A model generated the notes under the pieces. It was not told the DNA's origin, made no database searches, and was given only the letters and a program-made list of their open reading frames with translations. DNA of 64,000 nucleotides, from assembly GCA_009842205.1 (NCBI GenBank), contig VYFX01000074.1, positions 1 to 64,000 of the forward strand, in the 5' to 3' direction. The stretch is from Paracoccaceae bacterium. GTDB lineage: Bacteria; Pseudomonadota; Alphaproteobacteria; Rhodobacterales; Rhodobacteraceae. How positions within the stretch are numbered: position 1 is the stretch's first letter; each line of letters starts with the position of its first letter. Made by a program: the position numbers and the translations under genes. This document shows positions 27,617 through 36,352 of the stretch, piece after piece.

Positions 27617-28531
27617 ATGTCAAAGTTTGCCACCCTATCATCTGAAGAATCAATCTTTTCTCTGTCTCATCTGACGTTGATAGGAGCAACACCGGTTGAA
27701 TTGGTTTACATAGCAGCTAGGGCAGGTTATGATGCTGTCAGTCCTCGCTTTATACCAATAAGAGTACCAGACGAATTTTTAGAATCTCCCTTAGACAAGG
27801 CACAGGTACAGGCGTTTAAAACCGCCTTGGCAACAACAGGTATTCAAGTCCTCGACATTGAGTTGGCCAGAATCACTGAGGATGTCGACCCTTGTAGTTT
27901 TGAACCGGCACTTGAGATAGGTGGCGAGATAGGTGCCAAGCACATGATCATGTCTGCCTGGACCAACAGCCGGGACGACCGCGATTACCTTATCGATGTT
28001 TACAGCCAAACCTGTGACCTTGCAATGCCATATGGTCTGACCGTAGAACTCGAATTTCCCAGTTTTTCACGGTTACGAACACTTGATGAGGCATTGGATA
28101 TTGTTCGTGCTTCTGACCGACCAAATGGAGGAATATTGGTTGATACCCTATATCTGCACCTAAGTCGTGTTGACCTTGGAGAACTCCTGCATGTACCATC
28201 AGAACTCCTCCATATGATTCATATCTCAGATTGTTTGCCGGGTATAGCTGATACCCAGGTCGGCATGATCCAACTTGCCAGGGACGCAAGACTTTACCCT
28301 GGAGAAGGTTGGATTGACTTCAATGGCATCATCGAACGAATGCCACCTGTAAACTATTCCATTGAATTGCCTAACCGAACTAGACTAGCCGAACTTGGAT
28401 ACGAAGAACATGCTCGCCGTTGTCTGGTACATGCTAAGAATTCCTTTGGAAAATCACGATCAAAGCGCCGTTTGCAAACTTCAACAATGTCTAAGTCCAA
28501 AGAGGAAAAAAATGAGCAGGCAACTTACTGA
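27617..28531 (+). CDS. Sugar phosphate isomerase/epimerase-type TIM barrel
   Basis: This 304-aa AP-endonuclease-2-like barrel appears to keep its metal-binding positions: Glu in VELEFPSF, Asp in ILVDTLYLHLS, His in MIHISDC and Glu in YSIELPN. It contrasts with the degenerate barrel of the fusion protein at 21606-23489. Family members act as epimerases, isomerases or dehydratases on sugars and cyclitols (for example IolE, IolI or a dehydroshikimate dehydratase). The C-terminal 30 residues are basic and low-complexity and overlap the next gene by 20 bases. Confidence 0.82.
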   Translation: MSKFATLSSEESIFSLSHLTLIGATPVELVYIAARAGYDAVSPRFIPIRVPDEFLESPLDKAQVQAFKTALATTGIQVLDIELARITEDVDPCSFEPALEIGGEIGAKHMIMSAWTNSRDDRDYLIDVYSQTCDLAMPYGLTVELEFPSFSRLRTLDEALDIVRASDRPNGGILVDTLYLHLSRVDLGELLHVPSELLHMIHISDCLPGIADTQVGMIQLARDARLYPGEGWIDFNGIIERMPPVNYSIELPNRTRLAELGYEEHARRCLVHAKNSFGKSRSKRRLQTSTMSKSKEEKNEQATY

Positions 28532-29927
28532 AAAAGATAAATTGAGTATTGCAGAAATGCTGACTCGTTCCCGTGATGCCATGGGTGAAATCGAGGATTG
28601 GTCTCAGGAAATGCTAGATCGCCTAGTTCAAGCAATCGGGTGGTACGCAGGCAACGAACAAACCTTTACCCGTCTTGCATATATGGGTGTTGATGAGAGT
28701 GGTATTGGTAACCGGGAAGGGCGTCCAGCCAAGAGATTCAAGATTCAGGGTATCCTTCGAGATGTGCTTCGTCAGAAATCCACCGGCATAGTTGAAGAGG
28801 ACCCCGAGAAGGGTATCGTGAAATATGCCAAACCTGCAGGTGTGATTGCCTCGCTCATACCTATGACAAACCCGGCTCTCACACCACCGGTAACAGCCAT
28901 TTTTGCTGCAAAAGCACGTGATGCAGTGATCTTTTCCCCACATCCGCGAACTGCAGGTACAACAAGTGAAATGGTCGAAATGATTCGTTCTGCCTGTCAT
29001 GCGGTAGGAGCTCCAAAGGATTTGTTTCAGGTCATTCGCAATCCTTCGATCCCACTTACCCAACACCTGATGGAAACATGTGACCTTGTCATGGCTACCG
29101 GTGGGAAACCCATGGTAAAGGCTGCCTACAGTTCTGGAAGCCCTGCTTATGGCGTGGGAGCAGGGAATTCTACCATTATAATTGATGAAACAGCTGATCT
29201 GGATATTGCTGCCACAAATATTCGAATATCGAAAACCTCCGATTTTGGTTCAGGGTGTTCTGCTGATGGCAACATCCTGATACAAAGTTCAATCTACAAG
29301 GAAATGATCAAGGCACTTGTGGCCGAGGGAGGGTATTTATGCAATGAGAAGGAAAAAATACTTCTTCAAAAAGTAATGTGGGACCAGAAAGGGCGTCGTA
29401 CATTTTCAACCATCGCTTGCCCACCACAGCAAACCGCAAGGGAAGCAGGGTTTACAATACCAGAAAATAGCAAATTCCTGATGGTCGACAATCATGGAAT
29501 GATTGGTAAAGAATACCCATTCTCAGGTGAAAAGCTGACTACTGTAATGGCTCTTTATCAATACAAAGATTTTGCTGAAGCCTTGACGACCGTCCAAAGG
29601 ATTCTGGCAAATGGTGGTAAAGGTCATTCATGTGGAATTTACAGCCATGATGATGAAAACATTAACGCCCTGGCCCTAGTAGCTCCTGTAAGCCGTATTA
29701 TGGTACGCCAACCCCAATCGAAGGCAAATGCTGGCAGTTTTACCAATGGAATGCCAATGACCAGTTCCCTGGGCTGTGGGACCTGGGGTGGTAACATCAC
29801 CAATGAAAATGTCAATCTCAAGCATTTCATGAATTACACTTGGGTCAGTAGGCCCATCCCGGAGGACAGGCCCGATGAACGGGAGCTCTTTGGAGAATTT
29901 TTTGGACAAAAGGTTGAGAAACAATGA
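28512..29927 (+). CDS. CoA-acylating aldehyde dehydrogenase (SauS-like)
   Basis: This 471-aa enzyme should oxidise an aldehyde to an acyl-CoA with NAD(P). The overall pattern (KPAGVIASLIPMTNPALTPP, then IDETADLDIAA) and the catalytic Cys249 in DFGSGCSADGN match acylating dehydrogenases such as sulfoacetaldehyde dehydrogenase SauS and the AdhE N-domain. The start at ATG 28512 follows AGAGG and agrees with the family. It overlaps the next gene by ATGA. The pairing with a ThDP enzyme suggests that the aldehyde is a decarboxylation or lyase product. Confidence 0.85.
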   Translation: MSRQLTEKDKLSIAEMLTRSRDAMGEIEDWSQEMLDRLVQAIGWYAGNEQTFTRLAYMGVDESGIGNREGRPAKRFKIQGILRDVLRQKSTGIVEEDPEKGIVKYAKPAGVIASLIPMTNPALTPPVTAIFAAKARDAVIFSPHPRTAGTTSEMVEMIRSACHAVGAPKDLFQVIRNPSIPLTQHLMETCDLVMATGGKPMVKAAYSSGSPAYGVGAGNSTIIIDETADLDIAATNIRISKTSDFGSGCSADGNILIQSSIYKEMIKALVAEGGYLCNEKEKILLQKVMWDQKGRRTFSTIACPPQQTAREAGFTIPENSKFLMVDNHGMIGKEYPFSGEKLTTVMALYQYKDFAEALTTVQRILANGGKGHSCGIYSHDDENINALALVAPVSRIMVRQPQSKANAGSFTNGMPMTSSLGCGTWGGNITNENVNLKHFMNYTWVSRPIPEDRPDERELFGEFFGQKVEKQ

Positions 29928-31687
29928 ATAAAACTGTCGCCGAACATCTTGTTGACTATTTGGAACACCGAGACATAAAGCATGTATTCGGTCTTTGCGG
30001 TCACACCAATATTGCCGTATTGGCAGCAATGGCCGATAGCCCAATCGAATTTGTCTCCGTACGTCATGAACAGGTCGCCAGTCATGCGGCAGATGCCTAC
30101 GCACGAGTGTCTGGCAAGGCCTCGGTTGTGTTGTCTCATCTTTCGCCGGGCTTGACCAATTGTGCCACTGGGGTAGCCAATGCGGCATTGGATTGCATAC
30201 CAATGGTTGTAATTGCCGGGGATATCCCAACACATTATTACGGTAAACACCCTCACCAAGAGGTGAACCTGCATGCAGATGCGGCACAATGGGAGATCTA
30301 TCGACCATTCGTCAAAAGGGCATGGCGAGTTGAACGAGCTGATTTGATGGCAGAAATTCTTGAGAAGGCATTTCATCTTGCCGAGAGTGGTCAACCGGGG
30401 CCAGTATTGGTTGATGTCCCGATGGATATATTTTCACAGACCATCTCTGCAAAAAGTTTCGAGAAGGTCAAGTCAAATACCCGATCATTGGTTAAACCTT
30501 CAATTGATGATGATACGGCCGAGCGAATTATTGAACAATTGGCCAAAGCCAAATCGCCGCTGGTTTATGTCGGGGGAGGTATACTGCTTTCGTGTGCCAG
30601 CGAAGAACTCGGTCAATTTGTCGAGCATATGGGATTGCCGGTAGCTCATTCGCTCATGGGCAAGGGAGCATTGCGTGATGATCATCCTTTGGTACTTGGT
30701 ATGTCCGGTTTTTGGGGAACCGAACTGGTCAACCAGTCCTGCTTGAATGCCGATTGTATTTTGGCCATAGGTACTAGGTTCAAGGAAGCGGATTGTTCCT
30801 CATGGTATCAGGGCTATACCTTTAACATTCCCGATTCCAAGTTAATCCAGATTGATATAGAACCCCAGGAGATTGGCCGGAACTATCCAGTGGAGATAGG
30901 CGTAATTGCTGATGCAAAGATTGCTCTAGGTGTACTGAATCGTGTTGCCAGACAAATTTATCCCAATGGTTTTTCCAACAATGCGTTGAAACGGAAAATT
31001 GCTGAATTCCGTAAAGGTTTCAAGGAAAGCAACCGGGAGATGGAGGAAAGCAATGCATTTCCCATGATGCCCGAACGGATATTGGCCGAAACCCGAAGAG
31101 TATTACCCGAAAATGCAATAATCACCACTGATGTCGGGTGGAACAAGAATGGTGTTGGTCAACAATTCGATATTCTTGAGCCGGGTTCGATCTTAACCCC
31201 GGGAGGTTTCGCCACCATGGGCTTCGGGCCCCCGGCAGCAATAGGTGCCAAACTGGCTGCTCCCGATCGTGTGGTTATAAGTTTGGTTGGAGATGGTGGG
31301 TTTGGTCAGAACCCGTCAATGCTTGCAACAGCAGTTGAAATGAATTTGGGAATTATTTGGCTGGTTATGAACAACAATGCCTTTGGAACCATTGCAGGCC
31401 TGCAAAAGGCCCATTACGGATTGACTTATGGTACCACTTTTCCAGGTGATCTGGCCAATGCAGAGATCAAGCCAAACTATTCTGAAATCGCCCGTGCCTA
31501 TGGGGCTGAAGGGATAAGAATAACATCATCGGATGAATTGCAGCCAATTTTGACAGCCGCAATTTCCAGCGGCAAACCGACAGTCATAGACGTTCCGATG
31601 ATCAACAATCCAACGCCCACAACCGGTCATTGGAACATCTTGGATATATACTCTCCCGACAAGTCTATTTCGCATGTTGCAACCTGA
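29924..31687 (+). CDS. ThDP-dependent enzyme (acetolactate synthase/decarboxylase superfamily)
   Basis: At 587 aa it has the full Pyr-central-PP domain order of the family. The activating glutamate is Glu49 (VRHEQVASHA). The ThDP-Mg motif starts at about residue 456 (GDGGFGQNP) and ends in MNNN about 30 residues on. It is not a close match to Xsc, glyoxylate carboligase or IolD by the motifs I remember. Coupled by ATGA to the acylating aldehyde dehydrogenase, it likely cleaves a 2-oxo acid or cyclic diketone to an aldehyde. It is the last gene of the cluster. Confidence 0.85.
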   Translation: MNKTVAEHLVDYLEHRDIKHVFGLCGHTNIAVLAAMADSPIEFVSVRHEQVASHAADAYARVSGKASVVLSHLSPGLTNCATGVANAALDCIPMVVIAGDIPTHYYGKHPHQEVNLHADAAQWEIYRPFVKRAWRVERADLMAEILEKAFHLAESGQPGPVLVDVPMDIFSQTISAKSFEKVKSNTRSLVKPSIDDDTAERIIEQLAKAKSPLVYVGGGILLSCASEELGQFVEHMGLPVAHSLMGKGALRDDHPLVLGMSGFWGTELVNQSCLNADCILAIGTRFKEADCSSWYQGYTFNIPDSKLIQIDIEPQEIGRNYPVEIGVIADAKIALGVLNRVARQIYPNGFSNNALKRKIAEFRKGFKESNREMEESNAFPMMPERILAETRRVLPENAIITTDVGWNKNGVGQQFDILEPGSILTPGGFATMGFGPPAAIGAKLAAPDRVVISLVGDGGFGQNPSMLATAVEMNLGIIWLVMNNNAFGTIAGLQKAHYGLTYGTTFPGDLANAEIKPNYSEIARAYGAEGIRITSSDELQPILTAAISSGKPTVIDVPMINNPTPTTGHWNILDIYSPDKSISHVAT

Positions 31688-31865
31688 TAAAACCTGATCA
31701 AAAAGCCATTGGAACAATCAAAATACCAAAACTTTGAACCTGCTGTATATTTGTTGTTATATACTGTGATAAAGTTGGTAATGACTCATAAGAAGGCCTT
31801 GACCTAAGTTTCCGAAACCTCCAGCAAACAGGTTTTTGCCCTAATCAAAACGTTATTGGTGATTT

Positions 31866-32549
31866 TCAAACTGCTTCAAGAGTGTGAACAAGTCCGTTGC
31901 GTATGTGATCTTCAAGATATCGTTTTGCGCTCTCTGCATCTCGTTCAAGAGCAGCATTAAAAATCGCGCGGTGTTCTTCCACTGCAGATTCACCTCTATA
32001 AGAGAGCATCAACATCTGATAACGCAAATATTTGTCATAAAGTATCGAATGTAGTGTTAATAGGTTCATTGAATTACAGGCTTCAATCAATGCCAAGTGG
32101 AACTCCCAGTCATATCGCTTCCAGAGTTCCCTCTCCGAATAATCTCCCGATAGCATACGCTTTTCCAACAAGTGAAGCTTGTGATGCGCTGCAACAAGAT
32201 TGCCCTCCCAATTGGTATCACCATTAACCACCGATTTTTCGATCGCATGGCACTCCAGCAAAACCCTTAATTCAGCAACTTCAATAAGGTCTTCGCGTGA
32301 AACGGGTTTGACAAAAAAGCCCCTCTGCTCGGGGGATTCGACAAAACCTTCGCTACTAAGGCGATTCAGTGTCTCGCGAAGGGTAGAAAGACTTGCCGAG
32401 TAACGGTCTTTCAGTGAGTCCAGCTTTAATTTGGACCCTGGAGTCAATACTCCGAATATAATGTCATGCTTGATTTTCTGATATGTACTTGAGCCAACTG
32501 TAGCAACTTGTTTGATCATATTTTCAACCGATTTTTCTTTAAATGTCAT
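31866..32549 (-). CDS. GntR-family regulator with FadR-type (FCD) domain
   Basis: The protein has an N-terminal winged helix (about residues 20-85, with SASLSTLRETLNRLSSEGFV) and an all-helical FCD ligand domain. Its metal-site histidines are likely in WEFHLALIEAC and further on. It is 227 aa, or 217 if Met11 is the start. It lies convergent to the catabolic cluster, 178 bases away, which makes it the obvious candidate regulator, probably a repressor released by a pathway acid. Confidence 0.88.
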   Translation of the reverse strand: MTFKEKSVENMIKQVATVGSSTYQKIKHDIIFGVLTPGSKLKLDSLKDRYSASLSTLRETLNRLSSEGFVESPEQRGFFVKPVSREDLIEVAELRVLLECHAIEKSVVNGDTNWEGNLVAAHHKLHLLEKRMLSGDYSERELWKRYDWEFHLALIEACNSMNLLTLHSILYDKYLRYQMLMLSYRGESAVEEHRAIFNAALERDAESAKRYLEDHIRNGLVHTLEAV

Positions 32550-32946
32550 ATAATTTTAATGTTACCCTGATTAACTGGAAAAATAAAGTAGGTAATACCT
32601 GTAAATTGGTGACTAATCAGGCAATCAATCACGGAAAAGGCACAGTAAGGAATTTAAGATCAGAACAAGTTCACCGGGAAATCGAAAAATCCCAATTATT
32701 CTATTCTTGCTGAGACGCCTTGAGCCAGCTGTTTTTTGGCAAAACTGTACCCAAACCGAATGATGGATTTCACCAAATCTCAACTGGGGAGTCTGGTCGC
32801 AGTACAAACCTGCAAAAACGTGTCAGGGATGTAGAGGGTATTCAGGTCAAATCAGTTTTTTTTCTGTTCTATCAGGTTGCAAGGGGGATATGATTATTCA
32901 AATAATGATTGGGTTTTGCATAGATTTATTACCGCAAGGGGCTGTG
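32550..32946. other. Intergenic region between the regulator and the RND operon end
   Basis: About 400 bases without a gene. Near the regulator start is a short inverted repeat AGGTAATACCT (around 32590), a reasonable autoregulatory site. The rest shows nothing I can name. Confidence 0.4.
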
Positions 32947-35900
32947 TTATACACCAGATGTTCTTCTCATAATGTAAAGGGCAAGAAAATAGACAATCAG
33001 ACAAACGACTGCCATTCCTAATACGAATAGAAGATAGGCCAAAAATACGGGTGCCACCGATACAACTCCTACCCACTCGGTTGGAAGCAATTCCAACAGG
33101 GGGAACTGATCCGTAAATATGGTTAAGCCCACAGTTGATGAAAAAATAAATATGGTTGCCAAGCCTGTTAACCCCATTCCAATTCTTATTCCGCGATTGC
33201 GCCTGCCCGAGGAAAGACTACGCCTCAAGGCGACAAACAATCGGCTGATATCAGTGTGAACATAAAGTAGGGAGGGTACCAGGAGAAGAACCAGAAAGAA
33301 GCCGAATCCCAAACCATAGGTGAGCGTTATTACAGTTGGTTTGAGAAAACTTGCCTGCTGTGATGTTTCGTACAATAAGGGGAGCAAACCAAGGATTGTC
33401 GTCAGGGTTGTGAGCATGACCGGCCGTAAACGATCACAGGTCGCATCAACAATCGCACCGAACATGTTTCGGGTACGAGAATAGATATTTATCGTCGAAA
33501 TCAGGACAATGGAATCATTGATAATGATACCGCTCATTCCAATGAGCCCTATGACCGAAAACATTGACAGGGGTATATTCCATAGATAATGCCCCCAAAT
33601 TGCCCCGATAAGCCCAAAGGGAATCGTAATCAAGACCACAAATGGTTTTGTCCAGCTCGACAATACCCACACCAGACAGATAAAAATTCCCAGCATGACC
33701 AGTGAAAAACCAAGCCTGGCGTCATTCAGGAAGTCCTGTTCCTGTTCGGCAAGTCCCGACAGTGTGTACGAAACCCCAAATTCCCTTTCCAACTGGGGTA
33801 ATAAGTCAGTCTTGAGAATTCTGACAATTTCCGCTGCCTGGCTTGGGTCGTCTTCCGAAATGTCTCCCGTTACGGACACAACCCGGACACCATTGGCACG
33901 GCGAATGGTCGAGAATCCAATCTTGGAGGAAATCTGGACGATATCAGCCAACAGGATATAGGTATTGTCAGGTGACCTGATCATGGTGCCTTCAAGAAAA
34001 TCAGCCGTCATTTCCTCATCGGGCAACTGGACAAAAATCTCGCCAGACCTGCTGCCAATCGGAAAAGTTGCTGCTGAAATACCGCTCAAGCGGTCCCGAA
34101 GCACCCTGGCCAACCCGTCAATGGTAAAGCCCAGGGCTTCACCCTGTGGTGTAAGCGTCAGTATCAGTTCTTCCTTGTCGTACGCCAAATCGTCTTCCAC
34201 GGCTGATACCTCAGGAAATGAACTTACCTCCGTTTTCAATTTTTCTGCGGCCTCTTTCAGGACAAATATATTGCTACCAAACAATTTGACATCGAGAGCA
34301 TCACCACCAGGTCCTCGTCTTCCCCCTCGGAATGAAAGTGTTTCAAGCAATGGGTGTTTCCTGACTTCATCCTGAAGTTCGGCAACAAAAGCAAATGACG
34401 AGTAGGGACGAAGATCGGCATCAATCAGTTCAATGGCAATGGAACCAAGCAGGTTGCTGTCCTTGCTGTCAGCACTGAACAGGCCACGTCCGGTTGAACC
34501 TCCCACTTCGGCAATGGTGAAAGTGATGGGATTTTGTCCATGTTCTTCCTCGAATTTCTGCCCGACAACTTCTGCTGCCCTTTGCAATTCCTTCATCATT
34601 TCAAGAGAGTCTGTTCTGGCAGCACCGGGAACCATGGCAAAATTCCCACTGACGGAACCCAACTCGGGAGCATTGAAAAAACGCCAGTTTACCTTGCCAT
34701 CAATGAACAGGGCAAGTTGCCATGCCAATAACAGAAAAGCTGCCGCAATTACAACATATCTACCGATGATTACCCTTTTGATGAAAGGTCTGAAAGCATA
34801 CTTTTGAAACCACTGAAAGCCCTTGTCAACTATCCTGCTCGGGATATCATACCATTTGTTCTTTTGGGAATGAGTCAAGGCATTCTTCATGTGATGTGGG
34901 AGAATAAGGAAGCATTCAAGCAGGGATGCCGCCAACACAACGATTACCGTGAATGGCAAATCAATCAACAGGGACCCAAATCTGCCACCGATGGTGATAA
35001 TTCCAAAAAAGGCTATAATGGTGGTCAAACTGGCCGCAAAAATCGGTGCAGCCATCAGGGTTGCTGCATTTTCGGCTGCCGCAAGTGGTGATTCTCCAAG
35101 TCTTCTGTACCTGAAATCGGCATGTTCCCCGACAACAATTGCATCATCAACAACCAGCCCAAGGGTAATGATGAGGGCAAACATTGATATCATGTTAAGG
35201 GTAAAGCCGAATACATACATGAGTGCAACGGCAGCAAACATGGCTGTGGGAACACCGGCAGCAACCCAGAATGCCGTACGTGCATTAAGAAACAGGAAAA
35301 GAGCACCAACCACGAGAGCCAGACCCAACAAGCCATTTTTATAAAGAAGATTCAGCCTGTTGGTGATTGCCTCAGCCCTTGTCCTAATCAGGTCAATCGC
35401 AACATCCTGCGGAAGATTAGGGCGCATCTCCTCGGCTATTTCTTCGACCTTTCGCTGAAGTTCGATCGAATCTCCCTCACCTGTCCTTTCTACCCGGATG
35501 GAGAGTGCTGGTTCATCACCAACAAAATATGCGCGCTTGCGATCAATGCCTTCAATCGTGATTCTTGCCAAGTCACCCACCAGCAATTTCGAACCGTCGG
35601 GATATGTCCTTACAAAAATCTGGGAAATCTCTTCCGGGGTACGTTTTTCTATTCCAGTTCGAACCCGTGCTGTTCCTCCTACCTCGCCAGTAGGATTGGT
35701 ATTGGCTTCTTCACCAATCGCAGATGCAATTTCGGAAAGGGTTATATTATGTCTGACAAGTCCAACTTCCGGCACGGTTACAACAGTTCGTGGAGCCTCA
35801 ACACCCTGGATGGAGGCCTGTGATACGCCTTCTTCAAAAAGCTTGAACACAAATTCATCAGCCATGCGACTCAAAAAGTCTATGGAAACGGGGCCATGAA

Positions 35901-36351
35901 TGATGACATCAGTAACCCGATCCCGCCAACTTCTACGTACTACCGTTGGGGTTTCCGCATCCTCCGGTAATTCATCGGCGTTTCCCAAGGCACTTTCGAC
36001 ATCATCAACAGCTCGGTCTATGTCCCAATCCGGCTCGAATTCAAGTACTATGTTGGTCTGACTTTCCCTGGAGGTGGCAAGTGTACCTGTTACACCCTCG
36101 ATTTCCTGCAATATTGGAACCAGTCGCTGGGCGATTGCGGCATCAATGTCTTCGGCCCCTGCAGAATCCCATCGAACAGAGACGGACACACTATCAAAAA
36201 CGACATCAGGAAAAAATTGTGCCCTCATCTGGGGGAAGGCCACTACTCCACTGAATATCATGATTATCAGCAAAAGGTTTGCGGCGGTCTTGTGACGTGT
36301 AAAATACTTCAGTATTGACGCCTTCAGACCCATGTCAGTATCATCTGACAT
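32947..36351 (-). CDS. RND efflux transporter permease (AcrB/HAE1-type)
   Basis: This 1134-aa inner-membrane pump is driven by proton flux. It has an N-terminal membrane segment at about residues 23-43, two large periplasmic loops and two groups of membrane helices. The proton-relay pair Asp402-Asp403 is visible in GLVVDDAIVVGEH. The last roughly 100 residues carry two extra hydrophobic segments beyond a basic linker, a longer C-terminus than AcrB. It lies one base after its adaptor. No TolC-like outer-membrane gene is nearby, so it presumably shares one. Confidence 0.92.
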   Translation of the reverse strand: MSDDTDMGLKASILKYFTRHKTAANLLLIIMIFSGVVAFPQMRAQFFPDVVFDSVSVSVRWDSAGAEDIDAAIAQRLVPILQEIEGVTGTLATSRESQTNIVLEFEPDWDIDRAVDDVESALGNADELPEDAETPTVVRRSWRDRVTDVIIHGPVSIDFLSRMADEFVFKLFEEGVSQASIQGVEAPRTVVTVPEVGLVRHNITLSEIASAIGEEANTNPTGEVGGTARVRTGIEKRTPEEISQIFVRTYPDGSKLLVGDLARITIEGIDRKRAYFVGDEPALSIRVERTGEGDSIELQRKVEEIAEEMRPNLPQDVAIDLIRTRAEAITNRLNLLYKNGLLGLALVVGALFLFLNARTAFWVAAGVPTAMFAAVALMYVFGFTLNMISMFALIITLGLVVDDAIVVGEHADFRYRRLGESPLAAAENAATLMAAPIFAASLTTIIAFFGIITIGGRFGSLLIDLPFTVIVVLAASLLECFLILPHHMKNALTHSQKNKWYDIPSRIVDKGFQWFQKYAFRPFIKRVIIGRYVVIAAAFLLLAWQLALFIDGKVNWRFFNAPELGSVSGNFAMVPGAARTDSLEMMKELQRAAEVVGQKFEEEHGQNPITFTIAEVGGSTGRGLFSADSKDSNLLGSIAIELIDADLRPYSSFAFVAELQDEVRKHPLLETLSFRGGRRGPGGDALDVKLFGSNIFVLKEAAEKLKTEVSSFPEVSAVEDDLAYDKEELILTLTPQGEALGFTIDGLARVLRDRLSGISAATFPIGSRSGEIFVQLPDEEMTADFLEGTMIRSPDNTYILLADIVQISSKIGFSTIRRANGVRVVSVTGDISEDDPSQAAEIVRILKTDLLPQLEREFGVSYTLSGLAEQEQDFLNDARLGFSLVMLGIFICLVWVLSSWTKPFVVLITIPFGLIGAIWGHYLWNIPLSMFSVIGLIGMSGIIINDSIVLISTINIYSRTRNMFGAIVDATCDRLRPVMLTTLTTILGLLPLLYETSQQASFLKPTVITLTYGLGFGFFLVLLLVPSLLYVHTDISRLFVALRRSLSSGRRNRGIRIGMGLTGLATIFIFSSTVGLTIFTDQFPLLELLPTEWVGVVSVAPVFLAYLLFVLGMAVVCLIVYFLALYIMRRTSGV

Positions 36352-36352
36352 C

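Noticed and set aside
28395..28511. N-terminal extension of the acylating aldehyde dehydrogenase
   Set aside because: The upstream ATG would add 39 residues lying inside the previous gene; ATG 28512 has its own AGAGG site and fits the family.
29924..31687. Sulfoacetaldehyde acetyltransferase (Xsc) next to a SauS-like dehydrogenase
   Set aside because: The N-terminal ThDP region does not match the Xsc pattern I remember and no sulfite-handling gene is nearby, so a sulfonate pathway is not supported.
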